Part shown: positions 18,559 to 26,927 of the stretch, piece after piece
Numbering within the stretch: the stretch's first letter is position 1
Layout: each line of letters opens with the position of its first letter
NCBI RefSeq assembly: GCF_029760855.1
Contig: NZ_SOSI01000001.1
Coordinates: forward strand, 496,001-560,000
Reading direction: 5' to 3'
DNA: 64,000 bases
Source of the DNA: Erythrobacter litoralis
GTDB lineage: Bacteria; Pseudomonadota; Alphaproteobacteria; Sphingomonadales; Sphingomonadaceae
Notes under the pieces: model-generated
Told to the model about the DNA's origin: nothing
What the model saw: the letters and a program-made list of their open reading frames with translations, nothing else
Databases searched by the model: none
Translations under genes and position numbers: made by a program

Positions 18559-19422
18559 CTAACGTGTCACGAGACACTCGACCTTGCCGCGCTTCAGCGA
18601 ACGACAGGCGCGCCGGGCTTCCGCAAGGTTCGCGAACCCGGTCGCATAAAGCACGGTGAGCTTTCCGGCGGGCTCGTCCAGCCGCGTCTTTCCGGCCAGT
18701 TCGGGCCTGCCCGATACCTTGCGCCACATCCGCTCGACGTTGCCATTTACCGCGAAGGCGCCGAGTTGGACCTTCCATTCGGAGGACAACCCTCCCTCGG
18801 GCATTTGCCGAACCGCGGGTGATTCGGCGCTCGCCACGTTCGTCGTCGCCATATCGCCGCCCTGTGCCAGCGCCGGGACCAGCTTGAGGCCGGAAACCTT
18901 GTCTTCCGGTGGCAGGTTTTCTTCCATGTTCGTCAGCGCATCGCTCGCTTGCGGCAGGCCCGCGCGACTCGCGAGCGTCATGTAGCCATAGGCGCGCGGC
19001 CAGTCGCGCTCGGTGCCGTCGCCGTTGAAATAGGCCGTGCCGAGCAGATAATAGGCGCGCGGATCGTTGCGCGATGCCGCCCCTTGCAAAAGGCCGAACG
19101 CTGCCTTCCGCTCGCCGCGCAGATACATGAGGATCCCGTAATTGTCCGCTGCCCGCAGATTGCCCTTGGCGGCAGCGGCCGCATACAACTCTTCCGCCTT
19201 GACCGTATCGGTCTCGACCCCTCGGCCCATACGATAGGCTTGGCCGAGATTGAACATCGCATCGGGATCGCCCATCGCCGCAGGGCCTTCCCATTCGCGC
19301 ACGGCCGCCTCGTAATCGCCGGCTTCCCAAGCATCGACGCCGGCCTGCGTATCGGCGGCAAGCGGTGCGGCCGTGCACAAGACGGCGCCGACCAAAACGT
19401 TCAAACCCCAACGAACCGTCAT
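18559..19422 (-). CDS. Periplasmic Sel1/TPR-repeat protein with SPOR domain
   Basis: A 287-residue exported protein. Residues 1-23 form a signal peptide (LNVLVGAVLCTAAPLAADT). Residues about 25-165 hold Sel1-like repeats (GDPDAMFNLGQAYRMGRGVE, KGNLRAADNYGILMYLRGER, DPRAYYLLGTAYFNGDGTER). The last 75 residues form a SPOR domain (KVQLGAFAVNGNVERMWRKV to CRSLKRGKVECLVTR) with two Cys. SPOR domains bind denuded glycan strands at the septum. It has the same repeat-plus-SPOR layout as the lipoprotein at 21082-22416, on the other side of the ParA-like pair. A role in division or envelope remodelling is inferred from the domain. Confidence 0.88.
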   Translation of the reverse strand: MTVRWGLNVLVGAVLCTAAPLAADTQAGVDAWEAGDYEAAVREWEGPAAMGDPDAMFNLGQAYRMGRGVETDTVKAEELYAAAAAKGNLRAADNYGILMYLRGERKAAFGLLQGAASRNDPRAYYLLGTAYFNGDGTERDWPRAYGYMTLASRAGLPQASDALTNMEENLPPEDKVSGLKLVPALAQGGDMATTNVASAESPAVRQMPEGGLSSEWKVQLGAFAVNGNVERMWRKVSGRPELAGKTRLDEPAGKLTVLYATGFANLAEARRACRSLKRGKVECLVTR

Positions 19423-19527
19423 TGAAATCCCCCCGTCGTTCGAACGCCGCCTTTTAGCGGTTTCGCCTTGGTTAGCAAAACATTGCCTGACGCCCCGCCC
19501 GCCGCCGCGCGAAAAGCCGGTCCGCGA

Positions 19528-19542
19528 TTAACGCAAAATTAG
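19528..19542. promoter_or_regulatory. Candidate CtrA-binding site
   Basis: TTAA-N7-TTAG at 19528-19542, one base off the CtrA consensus TTAA-N7-TTAA. It lies between the divergent Sel1/SPOR gene (start 19422) and the ParA-like gene (start 19629), about 100 bp from each. CtrA is the alphaproteobacterial cell-cycle regulator. Binding is an inference from the motif. Confidence 0.4.
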
Positions 19543-19628
19543 TTCTAGTCTGCGAATTCGGTTCTCGAAGTCGCCGCATAATTTCGATGCGGCATCGGAT
19601 CGAACAGGCGCAATCAGGGGGACCAGCC

Positions 19629-20345
19629 TTGCGTGTACTGGCTTTGGCATCGCAAAAGGGCGGATCGGGTAAGACCACGCTCTCGGGACACTTGGCCGTT
19701 CAGGCCCAGCTTGCAGGTGCAGGCCCGGTCGTCCTGATCGACATCGACCCGCAAGGTTCGCTCGCCGACTGGTGGAACGAGCGCGAGGCGGAACTGCCCG
19801 CCTTCGCGCAGACCACGGTGGCGCGTCTTGCCAACGACCTCGCCATCCTGCGCCAGCAGGGTTTCAAGCTCGCGGTGATCGATACGCCGCCCGCCATCAC
19901 CATGGCGATCCAGTCGGTAATCTCGGTGGCCGAACTGATCGTCGTGCCGACCCGCCCCAGCCCGCACGATCTGCGCGCCGTAGGGGCCACGGTCGATCTT
20001 TGCGAACGGGCCGGAAAGCCGCTGATCTTCGTCGTCAATGCGGCGACGCCGAAGGCCAAGATTACCTCCGAAGCTGCGGTGGCCTTGAGCCAGCACGGCA
20101 CGGTCGCGCCGATCACCCTTCATCATCGCACCGATTTCGCCGCTTCGATGATCGACGGACGGACGGTGATGGAAGTCGATCCGGAAAGCCGCTCGGCCGC
20201 AGAGGTCACCGCGCTGTGGAAATACATCGCGGATCGTCTCGAAAAGAATTTCCGCCGCACGGTTTTCGCCGCGCCCAACTCGCAATCGGTGATGGCCGGT
20301 GCGTATCGCCCCGCCGGTGGCTTCGGTCGCCGGGTGGCGCAGTAA
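19629..20345 (+). CDS. ParA/MinD-family P-loop ATPase
   Basis: A 238-residue ParA-type ATPase that would form an ATP-dependent dimer on DNA to position cargo. The deviant Walker A motif is QKGGSGKTTLSGH (residues about 9-21). DIDPQGSLADWW, the Walker B-like LAVIDTPPA and VVPTRPSPHDLRAV follow. There is no N-terminal HTH, so it is the small ParA type. The start was set at TTG 19629 because AGGGGGA lies about 6 bp upstream and translation then begins three residues before the conserved strand. An ATG at 19587 is in frame but lacks a ribosome-binding site. The partner gene starts 28 bp later. A hydrophobic-poor, Arg-rich tail (PAGGFGRRVAQ) extends past the fold. Confidence 0.9.
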   Translation: MRVLALASQKGGSGKTTLSGHLAVQAQLAGAGPVVLIDIDPQGSLADWWNEREAELPAFAQTTVARLANDLAILRQQGFKLAVIDTPPAITMAIQSVISVAELIVVPTRPSPHDLRAVGATVDLCERAGKPLIFVVNAATPKAKITSEAAVALSQHGTVAPITLHHRTDFAASMIDGRTVMEVDPESRSAAEVTALWKYIADRLEKNFRRTVFAAPNSQSVMAGAYRPAGGFGRRVAQ

Positions 20346-20373
20346 GAGACACGCTCAGGCGGAGGACTGCCGG

Positions 20374-21018
20374 ATGACTGACGCCAGTTTTGCTTCCCTT
20401 TCCTCGACCCTGCTTGCGCGCAAGGGCGGGGCCAAGCCCGCCATGCGTCCCCAATCGACCATCCCCGGATTGGTGAACGGCGCAGCCGCCGCCGCGAATC
20501 TGGAAGATCTCGGCTGGAACGACATGGGCGAAGGTGCCACGGCGCTCACCGCTGCATCGCCGAAACCCGCGGATGAGGCGAATGAATACAAGTTCGCCGA
20601 GGTCATCTCCTTCGGCGACAATACGGAAATCGACGGCGAGAGCCGCAACGACGTTCGCGAATCGCTGGACCGTATCGCGCAGCAGATGGAGACGACGCCG
20701 GAAGTCGAAGACGCGGAGAGCGAACCGAAGGTCTTCGCCTCGCTGACCGTTCCACCGGAAGAGAAAGCCAAGGAGCCGACGGTCGTGCCCGCCGAGCCAG
20801 AGCCGGACCCCGTTCCGACGCCGCGGCCCAAGGCCGTCATTACGAGCGCGCGCCGTGCGGCCTTCACGCTCCGCCTCGATCAGCAGCGCCACCTGATGCT
20901 CAAGCTCGCATGCACTGTAAGAGGTTGCAGCGCACAACAGCTCGTAAGCGATGCGCTTGACGGCGTGCTCGCCGAAATGCCGGAAATTGCTTCTCTCGCC
21001 GCGCAGGTGAAACGCTAG
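20374..21018 (+). CDS. Probable ribbon-helix-helix partner of the ParA-like ATPase
   Basis: A 214-residue protein with two parts. The first 150 residues are acidic and low in complexity, probably disordered. The last 57 look like an RHH DNA-binding fold: a short strand (AAFTLRLD) followed by two helices (QQRHLMLKLACTVRGCSAQQ and LVSDALDGVLAEM). Omega and ParG partners of ParA ATPases use this fold. A good GGAGGA site lies 7 bp before the ATG, and the gene is 28 bp after the ParA-like gene. I infer a ParA-ParB-analogue pair. No sequence family is recognised beyond the fold-like pattern. Confidence 0.7.
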   Translation: MTDASFASLSSTLLARKGGAKPAMRPQSTIPGLVNGAAAAANLEDLGWNDMGEGATALTAASPKPADEANEYKFAEVISFGDNTEIDGESRNDVRESLDRIAQQMETTPEVEDAESEPKVFASLTVPPEEKAKEPTVVPAEPEPDPVPTPRPKAVITSARRAAFTLRLDQQRHLMLKLACTVRGCSAQQLVSDALDGVLAEMPEIASLAAQVKR

Positions 21019-21081
21019 CCGAAGTGACCGCCCAAAAGACCGAAACCTTAAGATGCGTGGGATCGCCTTCAGGGGGATAGA

Positions 21082-22416
21082 ATGACCAAGACTAGAAACA
21101 CCCGCTTCGTCCGCCTCGCCGTGACCACCGCGCTCGCCACGACGGCGCTGGCAGGCTGCACCGGAAAGGTTGCGCCCACTGCGTCGGCTTCGGCCGCGAA
21201 GGCGCAGGTCGCCTTGGAAAAGGGCAAGGGCGAAAAGGCGGTTCGCCATGCGGAAGCGGCGGTGCTCGCAGCACCTCGCGATGCTCAGACCCGCGTCCTG
21301 CTGGGCAACGCCTATCTGGAAGACGGCCGGTTCCTTTCCGCTGCGACGAGCTTTTCCGACGCGATCGCGCTTGGCGACACCTCGCCGCGCACCGTCATCA
21401 GCCTCGCACTCGCACAGACCGGAATGGGGGATTCTCGGTCGGCAGTCGAAACGCTGGAGCGCTGGGAAGCGGCGATCGATCCTGCCGATTTCGGTCTTGC
21501 CATCGCGCTGGCCGGCGAGCCGCAGCGCGGTGTCCATATCCTGAGCAACGCCATCCGTGGCGGCGAGAACACGGCGAAGACGCGGCAGAACCTTGCTTAT
21601 GCCTACGCGATGGCCGGCCAGTGGCGAGAGGCGCGCCTGATGGCGTCGCAGGACGTGCCTGCCGGAGAACTCGGCACGCGCATGGCCGAATGGGGCGCAC
21701 TCGCCAACCCGGCAAACAGCCGTGTTCGCGTCGCCCATCTCCTCGGTGTCGAGATGCAAAACGATGCGGGCCAGCCTTCGATGCTCGCACTGTCGAACAA
21801 TCCCAGCATCGATCAACTTGCTACCGAAGCTTTCGCAGCATCAGATACGTCCGCCGAAGCGTCCGCCTTCGCCATGGCGAGCGAGCTGCCGGCGCTCGAC
21901 AGCGATGCGGCCGCTCCCGCTGATTTAGGTGAAGTGGCCTATGCCGAAGGACCGGAGGCCGCGCCGGGCCGAATGGTCGGCGGTACGCGCTTCGTCAGCC
22001 GCGAAGTGGTCCAGCCGCTGCCAGACACGGCGAAGCGCGCTCCGGCACCGCGCCGGACCGCCAATGCGACGACGCCCCGCAACGCCAAGCCCAGCCCGGT
22101 CCCGCAGATCGCGCTCGGCACCGGTGACTACAATATTCAGCTCGGCTCGTATTTCTCGATGTCCGACGCCCAGGCGGCGTGGAGCAAGTTCCAGCGGAAC
22201 TATCCCGAACTCGGCAATGCCAAGCGTTCGATCACGAAGGCGCGCGTGGGCGGAAAAATCTACTACCGGGTCGCTGCAACCGGCTTCGCGAAACATTCGG
22301 CGCGGGCCATGTGCTCCACCGTCAAAGGCAAAGGGGGCGGCTGCATTGCCTATGCGGCGAGCAATCCGCTTCCCGGTGCACTCTCCAACGGAAATATCCG
22401 GGTAGCAGCGCGGTAA
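21082..22416 (+). CDS. TPR-repeat lipoprotein with C-terminal SPOR domain
   Basis: A 444-residue envelope protein. The signal peptide ends in the lipobox TALAGC (Cys26), so it should be lipid-anchored. TPR-like helices span about 35-210 (AQVALEKGKGEKAVRHAEAA, TRVLLGNAYLEDGRFLSAAT). A long Ala/Pro-rich linker (about 210-350) leads to a SPOR domain (DYNIQLGSYFSMSDAQAAWS ... CSTVKGKGGGCIAY). The ATG has AGGGGGA upstream. It follows the RHH gene by 63 bp on the same strand and ends at a strong terminator. SPOR domains localise to septal peptidoglycan, which would fit a ParA-positioned division or polar complex, but this is an inference. Confidence 0.88.
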   Translation: MTKTRNTRFVRLAVTTALATTALAGCTGKVAPTASASAAKAQVALEKGKGEKAVRHAEAAVLAAPRDAQTRVLLGNAYLEDGRFLSAATSFSDAIALGDTSPRTVISLALAQTGMGDSRSAVETLERWEAAIDPADFGLAIALAGEPQRGVHILSNAIRGGENTAKTRQNLAYAYAMAGQWREARLMASQDVPAGELGTRMAEWGALANPANSRVRVAHLLGVEMQNDAGQPSMLALSNNPSIDQLATEAFAASDTSAEASAFAMASELPALDSDAAAPADLGEVAYAEGPEAAPGRMVGGTRFVSREVVQPLPDTAKRAPAPRRTANATTPRNAKPSPVPQIALGTGDYNIQLGSYFSMSDAQAAWSKFQRNYPELGNAKRSITKARVGGKIYYRVAATGFAKHSARAMCSTVKGKGGGCIAYAASNPLPGALSNGNIRVAAR

Positions 22417-22459
22417 TTCAACGCTCCGCGCATCCAACTCCTCCACCGAATACCCAACC

Positions 22460-22488
22460 GCCCCCGCACAACTTGCGGGGGCTTTTTT
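22460..22488 (+). terminator. Rho-independent terminator after the SPOR lipoprotein
   Basis: GCCCCCGCA (22460-22468) pairs perfectly with TGCGGGGGC (22474-22482) around CAACT, followed by six T residues. The T-tract abuts the stop codon of the convergent pyrC' gene. Confidence 0.92.
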
Positions 22489-23720
22489 CAGGCTTCGATG
22501 CGAACCCCGCCCTTGAACAATGCAAGGACCCGGCCCTGCACCGGCTGACCGTCGAACGGAGTGTTGCCAGCACTCGCTTCCATCTTCTCGCTTTGCACGA
22601 TCCAAGGCTTTTCGGGATCGACGATGGCGATATCCGCCTCCGCCCCTTGAACAATCATCCCGGCTTTCACGCCCAGCAATCGGGCAGGCGCGCGGGCGAC
22701 AAGGTCGAAGGCGCGCACAGTGTCGATAAGGCCGTCGCGCACCAGGCCCAGCACCATGGCCAGAAGCGTTTCCGCCCCCGCCATACCCGGCATCGCATCC
22801 GCGAAGGGCAAGCGCTTGTCTTCCGGACCGCGCGGATCGTGGCCGCTGGCGACGATGTCGATCGTGCCGTCCGCGATCGCCTCGCGCACCGCATGCCGAT
22901 CGTCCTCACAGCGCAGCGGCGGGGAGAGGCGCGCGAAGGTGCGGAAATCGGCAGTCGCGAGGTCGGACAGCATGAAATGCGCCGGCGTCACCCCGGCCGT
23001 CACCTTCTCGCTTGCCGCCTTGGCGCGGCGCACGAGATCGAGGCCGGCGCGTGTCGTCACCTGCCGGAAATGTATTTGGGCGCCAGACATCCGTGCCAGC
23101 GCAAGGTCGCGCGCGATGGCGATGGCTTCGGCTTCGGCAGGGGCGCTGGGAAGGCCGCTGCGCGTCGCGTATTCGCCCGCCGTCGCCACTGCATCGCCGG
23201 TCAATCCGCCGTCCTCTGCATGGACGACGACCGGCATATCCAGCATCGCAGCATATTGCAGCAGGCGCAGCATCGTCCCGCTGTCGGCGATCCAGCGCCG
23301 CCCGGTGGCAACACCGCGCGCACCCGCCTCGCGCATCAAAGCAAGCTCGGCGATCTGCGCGCCGCCCAAATCCCGCGTCGCGGCGGCCAGCGGATGCACC
23401 CAGAGATCGGGCTTCCCGCTTTTCGCAATGTACGAGACGCGGCTCGGGAGATCGAGCGCCGGCGTCTGGTCGGGCATCAAGGCGGCGCGCGTGATCCCGC
23501 CGAAATGGAATGCCGGCTTGTCGACCGCGAACACCCCGCAATCGACGAGGCCGGGAGCAATTAGTTTTCCCCTTGCATCCAGCGTCTCGTCGCCATCCAG
23601 CGGTGCGACATCGCCGATCTCCTCGATCATGCCGTCCACCAGCCGAACGGCCCCGTCCTGCAAGCCCTCGGGCGTGACAATGCGCCCGTTCACAATCGTA
23701 AGCGGCGCGGCCTGCTTCAT
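22488..23720 (-). CDS. pyrC: Dihydroorotase homologue lacking metal ligands (PyrC', probably non-catalytic)
   Basis: A 410-residue amidohydrolase-fold protein of the dihydroorotase family ([50 protein letters not shown]). Active enzymes carry HxH after the first strand (VDxHVH); here the segment is VDCGVFA, so both histidines are lost (Gly62, Phe64). The ATDHAPH block with the catalytic Asp reads ASGHDPR, losing the Asp. It therefore looks like the inactive PyrC' that supports aspartate transcarbamoylase assembly in Pseudomonas. The ATG overlaps the pyrB stop as ATGA, consistent with coupled synthesis. An active dihydroorotase should exist elsewhere in the genome. Confidence 0.88.
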   Translation of the reverse strand: MKQAAPLTIVNGRIVTPEGLQDGAVRLVDGMIEEIGDVAPLDGDETLDARGKLIAPGLVDCGVFAVDKPAFHFGGITRAALMPDQTPALDLPSRVSYIAKSGKPDLWVHPLAAATRDLGGAQIAELALMREAGARGVATGRRWIADSGTMLRLLQYAAMLDMPVVVHAEDGGLTGDAVATAGEYATRSGLPSAPAEAEAIAIARDLALARMSGAQIHFRQVTTRAGLDLVRRAKAASEKVTAGVTPAHFMLSDLATADFRTFARLSPPLRCEDDRHAVREAIADGTIDIVASGHDPRGPEDKRLPFADAMPGMAGAETLLAMVLGLVRDGLIDTVRAFDLVARAPARLLGVKAGMIVQGAEADIAIVDPEKPWIVQSEKMEASAGNTPFDGQPVQGRVLALFKGGVRIEA

Positions 23721-24742
23721 GCGCCGTCTCCCCAACCCGCGATTCCGCGCCGACGGCGCGTCAATACGTCGAGGCAGGTCATCCGTAGTGCGACGCCCAT
23801 CTCCACCTGCCGGGTGATGATCGACCGGTCGAGCATATCGGCGACGTCGCTGTCGATCTCCACCCCGCGGTTCATCGGCCCGGGATGCATCACCAGCGCA
23901 TCGTTCGCCGCCGCGGCGAGGCGCTTGCGCGTCAGGCCATAGAGATGGTGATATTCCCGCTCGGACGGGATGAACTGCCCACTCATCCGCTCGGCCTGAA
24001 GCCGCAGCATCATCACGACATCGGCACCGGCGAGCGCCTTATCGAAATCGTAATGAACCTCCGCGCCCATCTCCGCGATGCCGGAGGGCATCAGTGCAGG
24101 CGGCGCACACAATCGGACCGTCGCGCCCAGCGCTTGCAGGCACAAAAGGTTCGAACGTGCGACCCGGCTATGCAGGATGTCGCCGCAGATCACGACCTTG
24201 AGGCCCGTGAAATCGTCCGCCGTTTCGCCCCGTTCGCGCAGCGCGTGGCGCAGGGCCAGCGCATCGAGCAGCGCCTGCGTCGGGTGTTCGTGTTGCCCGT
24301 CGCCCGCATTGAGGACCGGGCAATCCACCTTGCTCGCGATCAGGGCCGTCGCCCCGCTCGATCCGTGCCGGATGACGATTGCATCGGCGCGCATGGCGTT
24401 CAGCGTGATCGCCGTATCGATCAGCGTCTCGCCCTTCTTCACGCTGGAGGTCGCGGCATGCATATTGACCACATCCGCGCCCAACCGCTTCCCCGCGATC
24501 TCGAAGCTCAGCAGGGTTCGGGTGGAATTCTCGAAGAAGGCGTTGATGATCGTCAGCCCCGCCAGCGTTTCGGCGTGCTTGGCGCTCTTCCGATTGAGCG
24601 CGATCCACTGTTCCGCCTCGTCGAGCAGGAACAGGATTTCGTGCCGCTGCAGATGGCCGATGCCGAGCAGGTCGCGGTGCGGGAAGGCCTGTGCACCCGG
24701 CGGATAGCGGGTCGCAGGCGGCGGGGCGGACGAAGCTGTCAT
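23717..24742 (-). CDS. pyrB: Aspartate carbamoyltransferase catalytic chain
   Basis: A 341-residue enzyme that joins carbamoyl phosphate and aspartate in pyrimidine synthesis. Carbamoyl-phosphate binding is shown by [34 protein letters not shown] and [14 protein letters not shown]. The Asp domain carries MLRLQAERM and the end block [13 protein letters not shown]. The N-terminus is longer than that of E. coli PyrB by about 25 Pro/Ala-rich residues. The start was set at 24742; an ATG three codons upstream is equally in frame but sits too close to the AAGGG site. It is followed by pyrC' with a 4-bp overlap. There is no pyrI, as expected for this class. Confidence 0.95.
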   Translation of the reverse strand: MTASSAPPPATRYPPGAQAFPHRDLLGIGHLQRHEILFLLDEAEQWIALNRKSAKHAETLAGLTIINAFFENSTRTLLSFEIAGKRLGADVVNMHAATSSVKKGETLIDTAITLNAMRADAIVIRHGSSGATALIASKVDCPVLNAGDGQHEHPTQALLDALALRHALRERGETADDFTGLKVVICGDILHSRVARSNLLCLQALGATVRLCAPPALMPSGIAEMGAEVHYDFDKALAGADVVMMLRLQAERMSGQFIPSEREYHHLYGLTRKRLAAAANDALVMHPGPMNRGVEIDSDVADMLDRSIITRQVEMGVALRMTCLDVLTRRRRGIAGWGDGA

Positions 24743-24852
24743 TAAAGCCATGCCCTTAATCGAGTGCCATAGCCCCCTCAAGCACATTCGGGTGGCGCCC
24801 CGCCCCACCCTCGCCTAAGCGGATCGAAACGCGCAATTCAAAGGGATACGGA

Positions 24853-26733
24853 ATGCATTTTGCGGGCAAGGTCTGGCGCTTGCTGGTCGGGATCAAGGAC
24901 GGCCTCGTCCTCCTCCTAATGCTGCTGTTCTTCTGGGCCCTGTTCGCCATCCTCACTTCGCGGCCCAGCCCGGCCGAAGTGCGCGAAGGCGCGCTCTTGC
25001 TGAAGCTCGACGGCGTGGTGGTGGAGGAACGCTCCGAGATCGATCCGCTCTCTGCCCTGCTGGCATCCGAAGCGCCGGTCGGCGAGTATCAGGTGCGCGA
25101 TCTCGTCCACGCGTTGAACGCGGCGGCGGACGATGCGCGGATCAAGGCGGTCGTGTTCGATCTCGACCTGTTCCTTGGCGGCGGCCAGGTCCACATGCAG
25201 GAGATCGGCGCGGCGATGGACCGGGTGCGCGCGGCCGACAAACCCGTGCTTACCTATGCCACCGCCTACGCGGATTCCGCGATGATGCTGGCCGCCCATG
25301 CAAGCGAGGTCTGGGTCAATCCCGAAGGCGTCGCCGTAGTGACCGGACCTGGCGGCGAAACGCAATATTACGCCGGTCTGATCGAGCGGCTGAACGTCAA
25401 CGCGCATGTCTTCAAGGTCGGTGAATATAAGAGTGCGGTCGAACCCTATACCCGCTCCTCCATGTCGCCCGAAGCGCGCGAAAACTATGCCGCGCTGTAC
25501 GGTGCGCTGTGGGAAGAATGGCAGGCCAACGTCAAGAAAGCGCGACCCAAGGCGCAGCTTGAGCGCATCGTGACCGATCCCGTTGCGCTCGTGCAGAATG
25601 CCGATGGCGATCTCGCCACCGCGGCGCTTCAGGCGGGGCTGGTCGACAAGATCGGCAGCAAGACCGCGTTCGAGGAACGGGTCGTCGCACTCGTCGGCGG
25701 CGATGAATGGAGCGAGCTTCCCGGCGCTTATCCCGCCACCGAGTTTCAGCCTTGGTTACAGGCCAACCCGTACCCGACGACCGGGCGCGAGATCGGCGTC
25801 ATCACTGTCGCCGGGCCGATCGTCGACGGCGATGCCGGCCCTGGCACGGCAGGCGGCACGCGGATCGCCGATCTGCTGGACGAAGCGCTGGCCCGCGACC
25901 TTGCGGGGCTGGTGGTGCGCGTGGATTCGCCGGGCGGATCGGTACTGGCAAGCGAGGAAATTCGCGAGGCGATCGAGCGCCACAAGGCGAAGGGCATTCC
26001 TGTCGCGGTTTCGATGGCGAATGTCGCGGCCAGCGGGGGCTACTGGGTTTCCACACCCGCTGACCGGATCTTCGCGGAGCCGGAAACCATCACCGGATCG
26101 ATCGGCATTTTTGCCGTCCTCCCCACTTTCGAACGGACCGCCGCTAGTATCGGCGTAACCAGCGATGGGGTGCGCACCTCGCCGCTTTCGGGTCAGCCCG
26201 ATCTTATCGGCGGGCTGACACCTGAAATGGAAGCCGTATTCCAGGCGAGCATTGAAAACGGCTACCGCGATTTCACCTCGCTCGTTGCAACATCACGCAA
26301 CATGACCCCGGCCGCTGTCGAGCGCATCGCGCAGGGCCGTGTCTGGGACGGCGGAAGCGCCCGGCAGATCGGCCTGGTCGATCAGTATGGCGGCATGGAC
26401 GAAGCCCTCGCCTGGGTTGCCGGTCGCGCTGGCCTCGGCGATGGCGAATGGCACGCCGCCTATCTCGGGCGCCAGCCGAGTGCCACCGATGCCCTGCTAC
26501 GGCAGTGGCTTTCCGGGGAAGAAAGCGTCCAGCGGGCCGACGTCTTCGCGCTGTTCGCGCGGCGCAATCAGGCCGCTTTGGCGAGGATGGGTGCCGATAT
26601 GGAGCGCTTCATGGGAACGAGCGGAGCGCAGGCCTACTGCCTCGGTTGCCCAGCCCCCGTCAGTGCAGCGACACATGGATCGCGTGAGTCGACTGGCTGG
26701 CTGGTCCGACTGCTCGCAATGGTTACCGACTGA
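24853..26733 (+). CDS. sppA: Signal peptide peptidase SppA (67K type)
   Basis: A 626-residue membrane-anchored serine protease that degrades cleaved signal peptides in the periplasm. One TM helix at about 18-37 (LVLLLMLLFFWALFAILTS) is followed by two tandem SppA/ClpP-like domains. The N-terminal one carries the catalytic Lys in FKVGEYKSAVEPYTR and the C-terminal one the nucleophilic Ser in VAASGGYWVST; RVDSPGGSVLASEEI precedes it. This is the long, E. coli-like form. It is divergent from pyrB. The frame ends 75 bp before tRNA-Val. A Cys pair (YCLGC) near the C-terminus is unusual. Confidence 0.94.
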   Translation: MHFAGKVWRLLVGIKDGLVLLLMLLFFWALFAILTSRPSPAEVREGALLLKLDGVVVEERSEIDPLSALLASEAPVGEYQVRDLVHALNAAADDARIKAVVFDLDLFLGGGQVHMQEIGAAMDRVRAADKPVLTYATAYADSAMMLAAHASEVWVNPEGVAVVTGPGGETQYYAGLIERLNVNAHVFKVGEYKSAVEPYTRSSMSPEARENYAALYGALWEEWQANVKKARPKAQLERIVTDPVALVQNADGDLATAALQAGLVDKIGSKTAFEERVVALVGGDEWSELPGAYPATEFQPWLQANPYPTTGREIGVITVAGPIVDGDAGPGTAGGTRIADLLDEALARDLAGLVVRVDSPGGSVLASEEIREAIERHKAKGIPVAVSMANVAASGGYWVSTPADRIFAEPETITGSIGIFAVLPTFERTAASIGVTSDGVRTSPLSGQPDLIGGLTPEMEAVFQASIENGYRDFTSLVATSRNMTPAAVERIAQGRVWDGGSARQIGLVDQYGGMDEALAWVAGRAGLGDGEWHAAYLGRQPSATDALLRQWLSGEESVQRADVFALFARRNQAALARMGADMERFMGTSGAQAYCLGCPAPVSAATHGSRESTGWLVRLLAMVTD

Positions 26734-26807
26734 CGATGACCTTCCGCTTGCCAACGCGCCTGCGCTTTCGTAAAGGCCCGCCCCTGCCCTGACGGCACAT
26801 CCGGGGC

Positions 26808-26882
26808 GGGCGCGTAGCTCAGTGGTAGAGCACACCCTTCACACGGGTGGGGTCGCAAGTTCAATCCTTGCCGCGCCCACCA
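26808..26882 (+). tRNA. tRNA-Val (anticodon CAC)
   Basis: Acceptor GGGCGCG (26808-26814) pairs with CGCGCCC (26872-26878). The D-arm is GCTCAGTGGTAGAGC; the anticodon stem CACCC/GGGTG holds TTCACAC with anticodon CAC. The T-arm has AAGTTCAATCCTT. An encoded CCA follows discriminator A. It reads GUG. Lower-GC DNA begins right behind its 3' end. Confidence 0.96.
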
Positions 26883-26927
26883 TTCGAATGGAACGGCTGT
26901 CGTTCGAATGTAACAAGCCCGCCGATC

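Noticed and set aside
26881-26908. Short TTCGAATG repeats behind tRNA-Val as attachment-site remnants
   Set aside because: Only 8 bp long, with no integrase gene or second copy of the tRNA end in the window.
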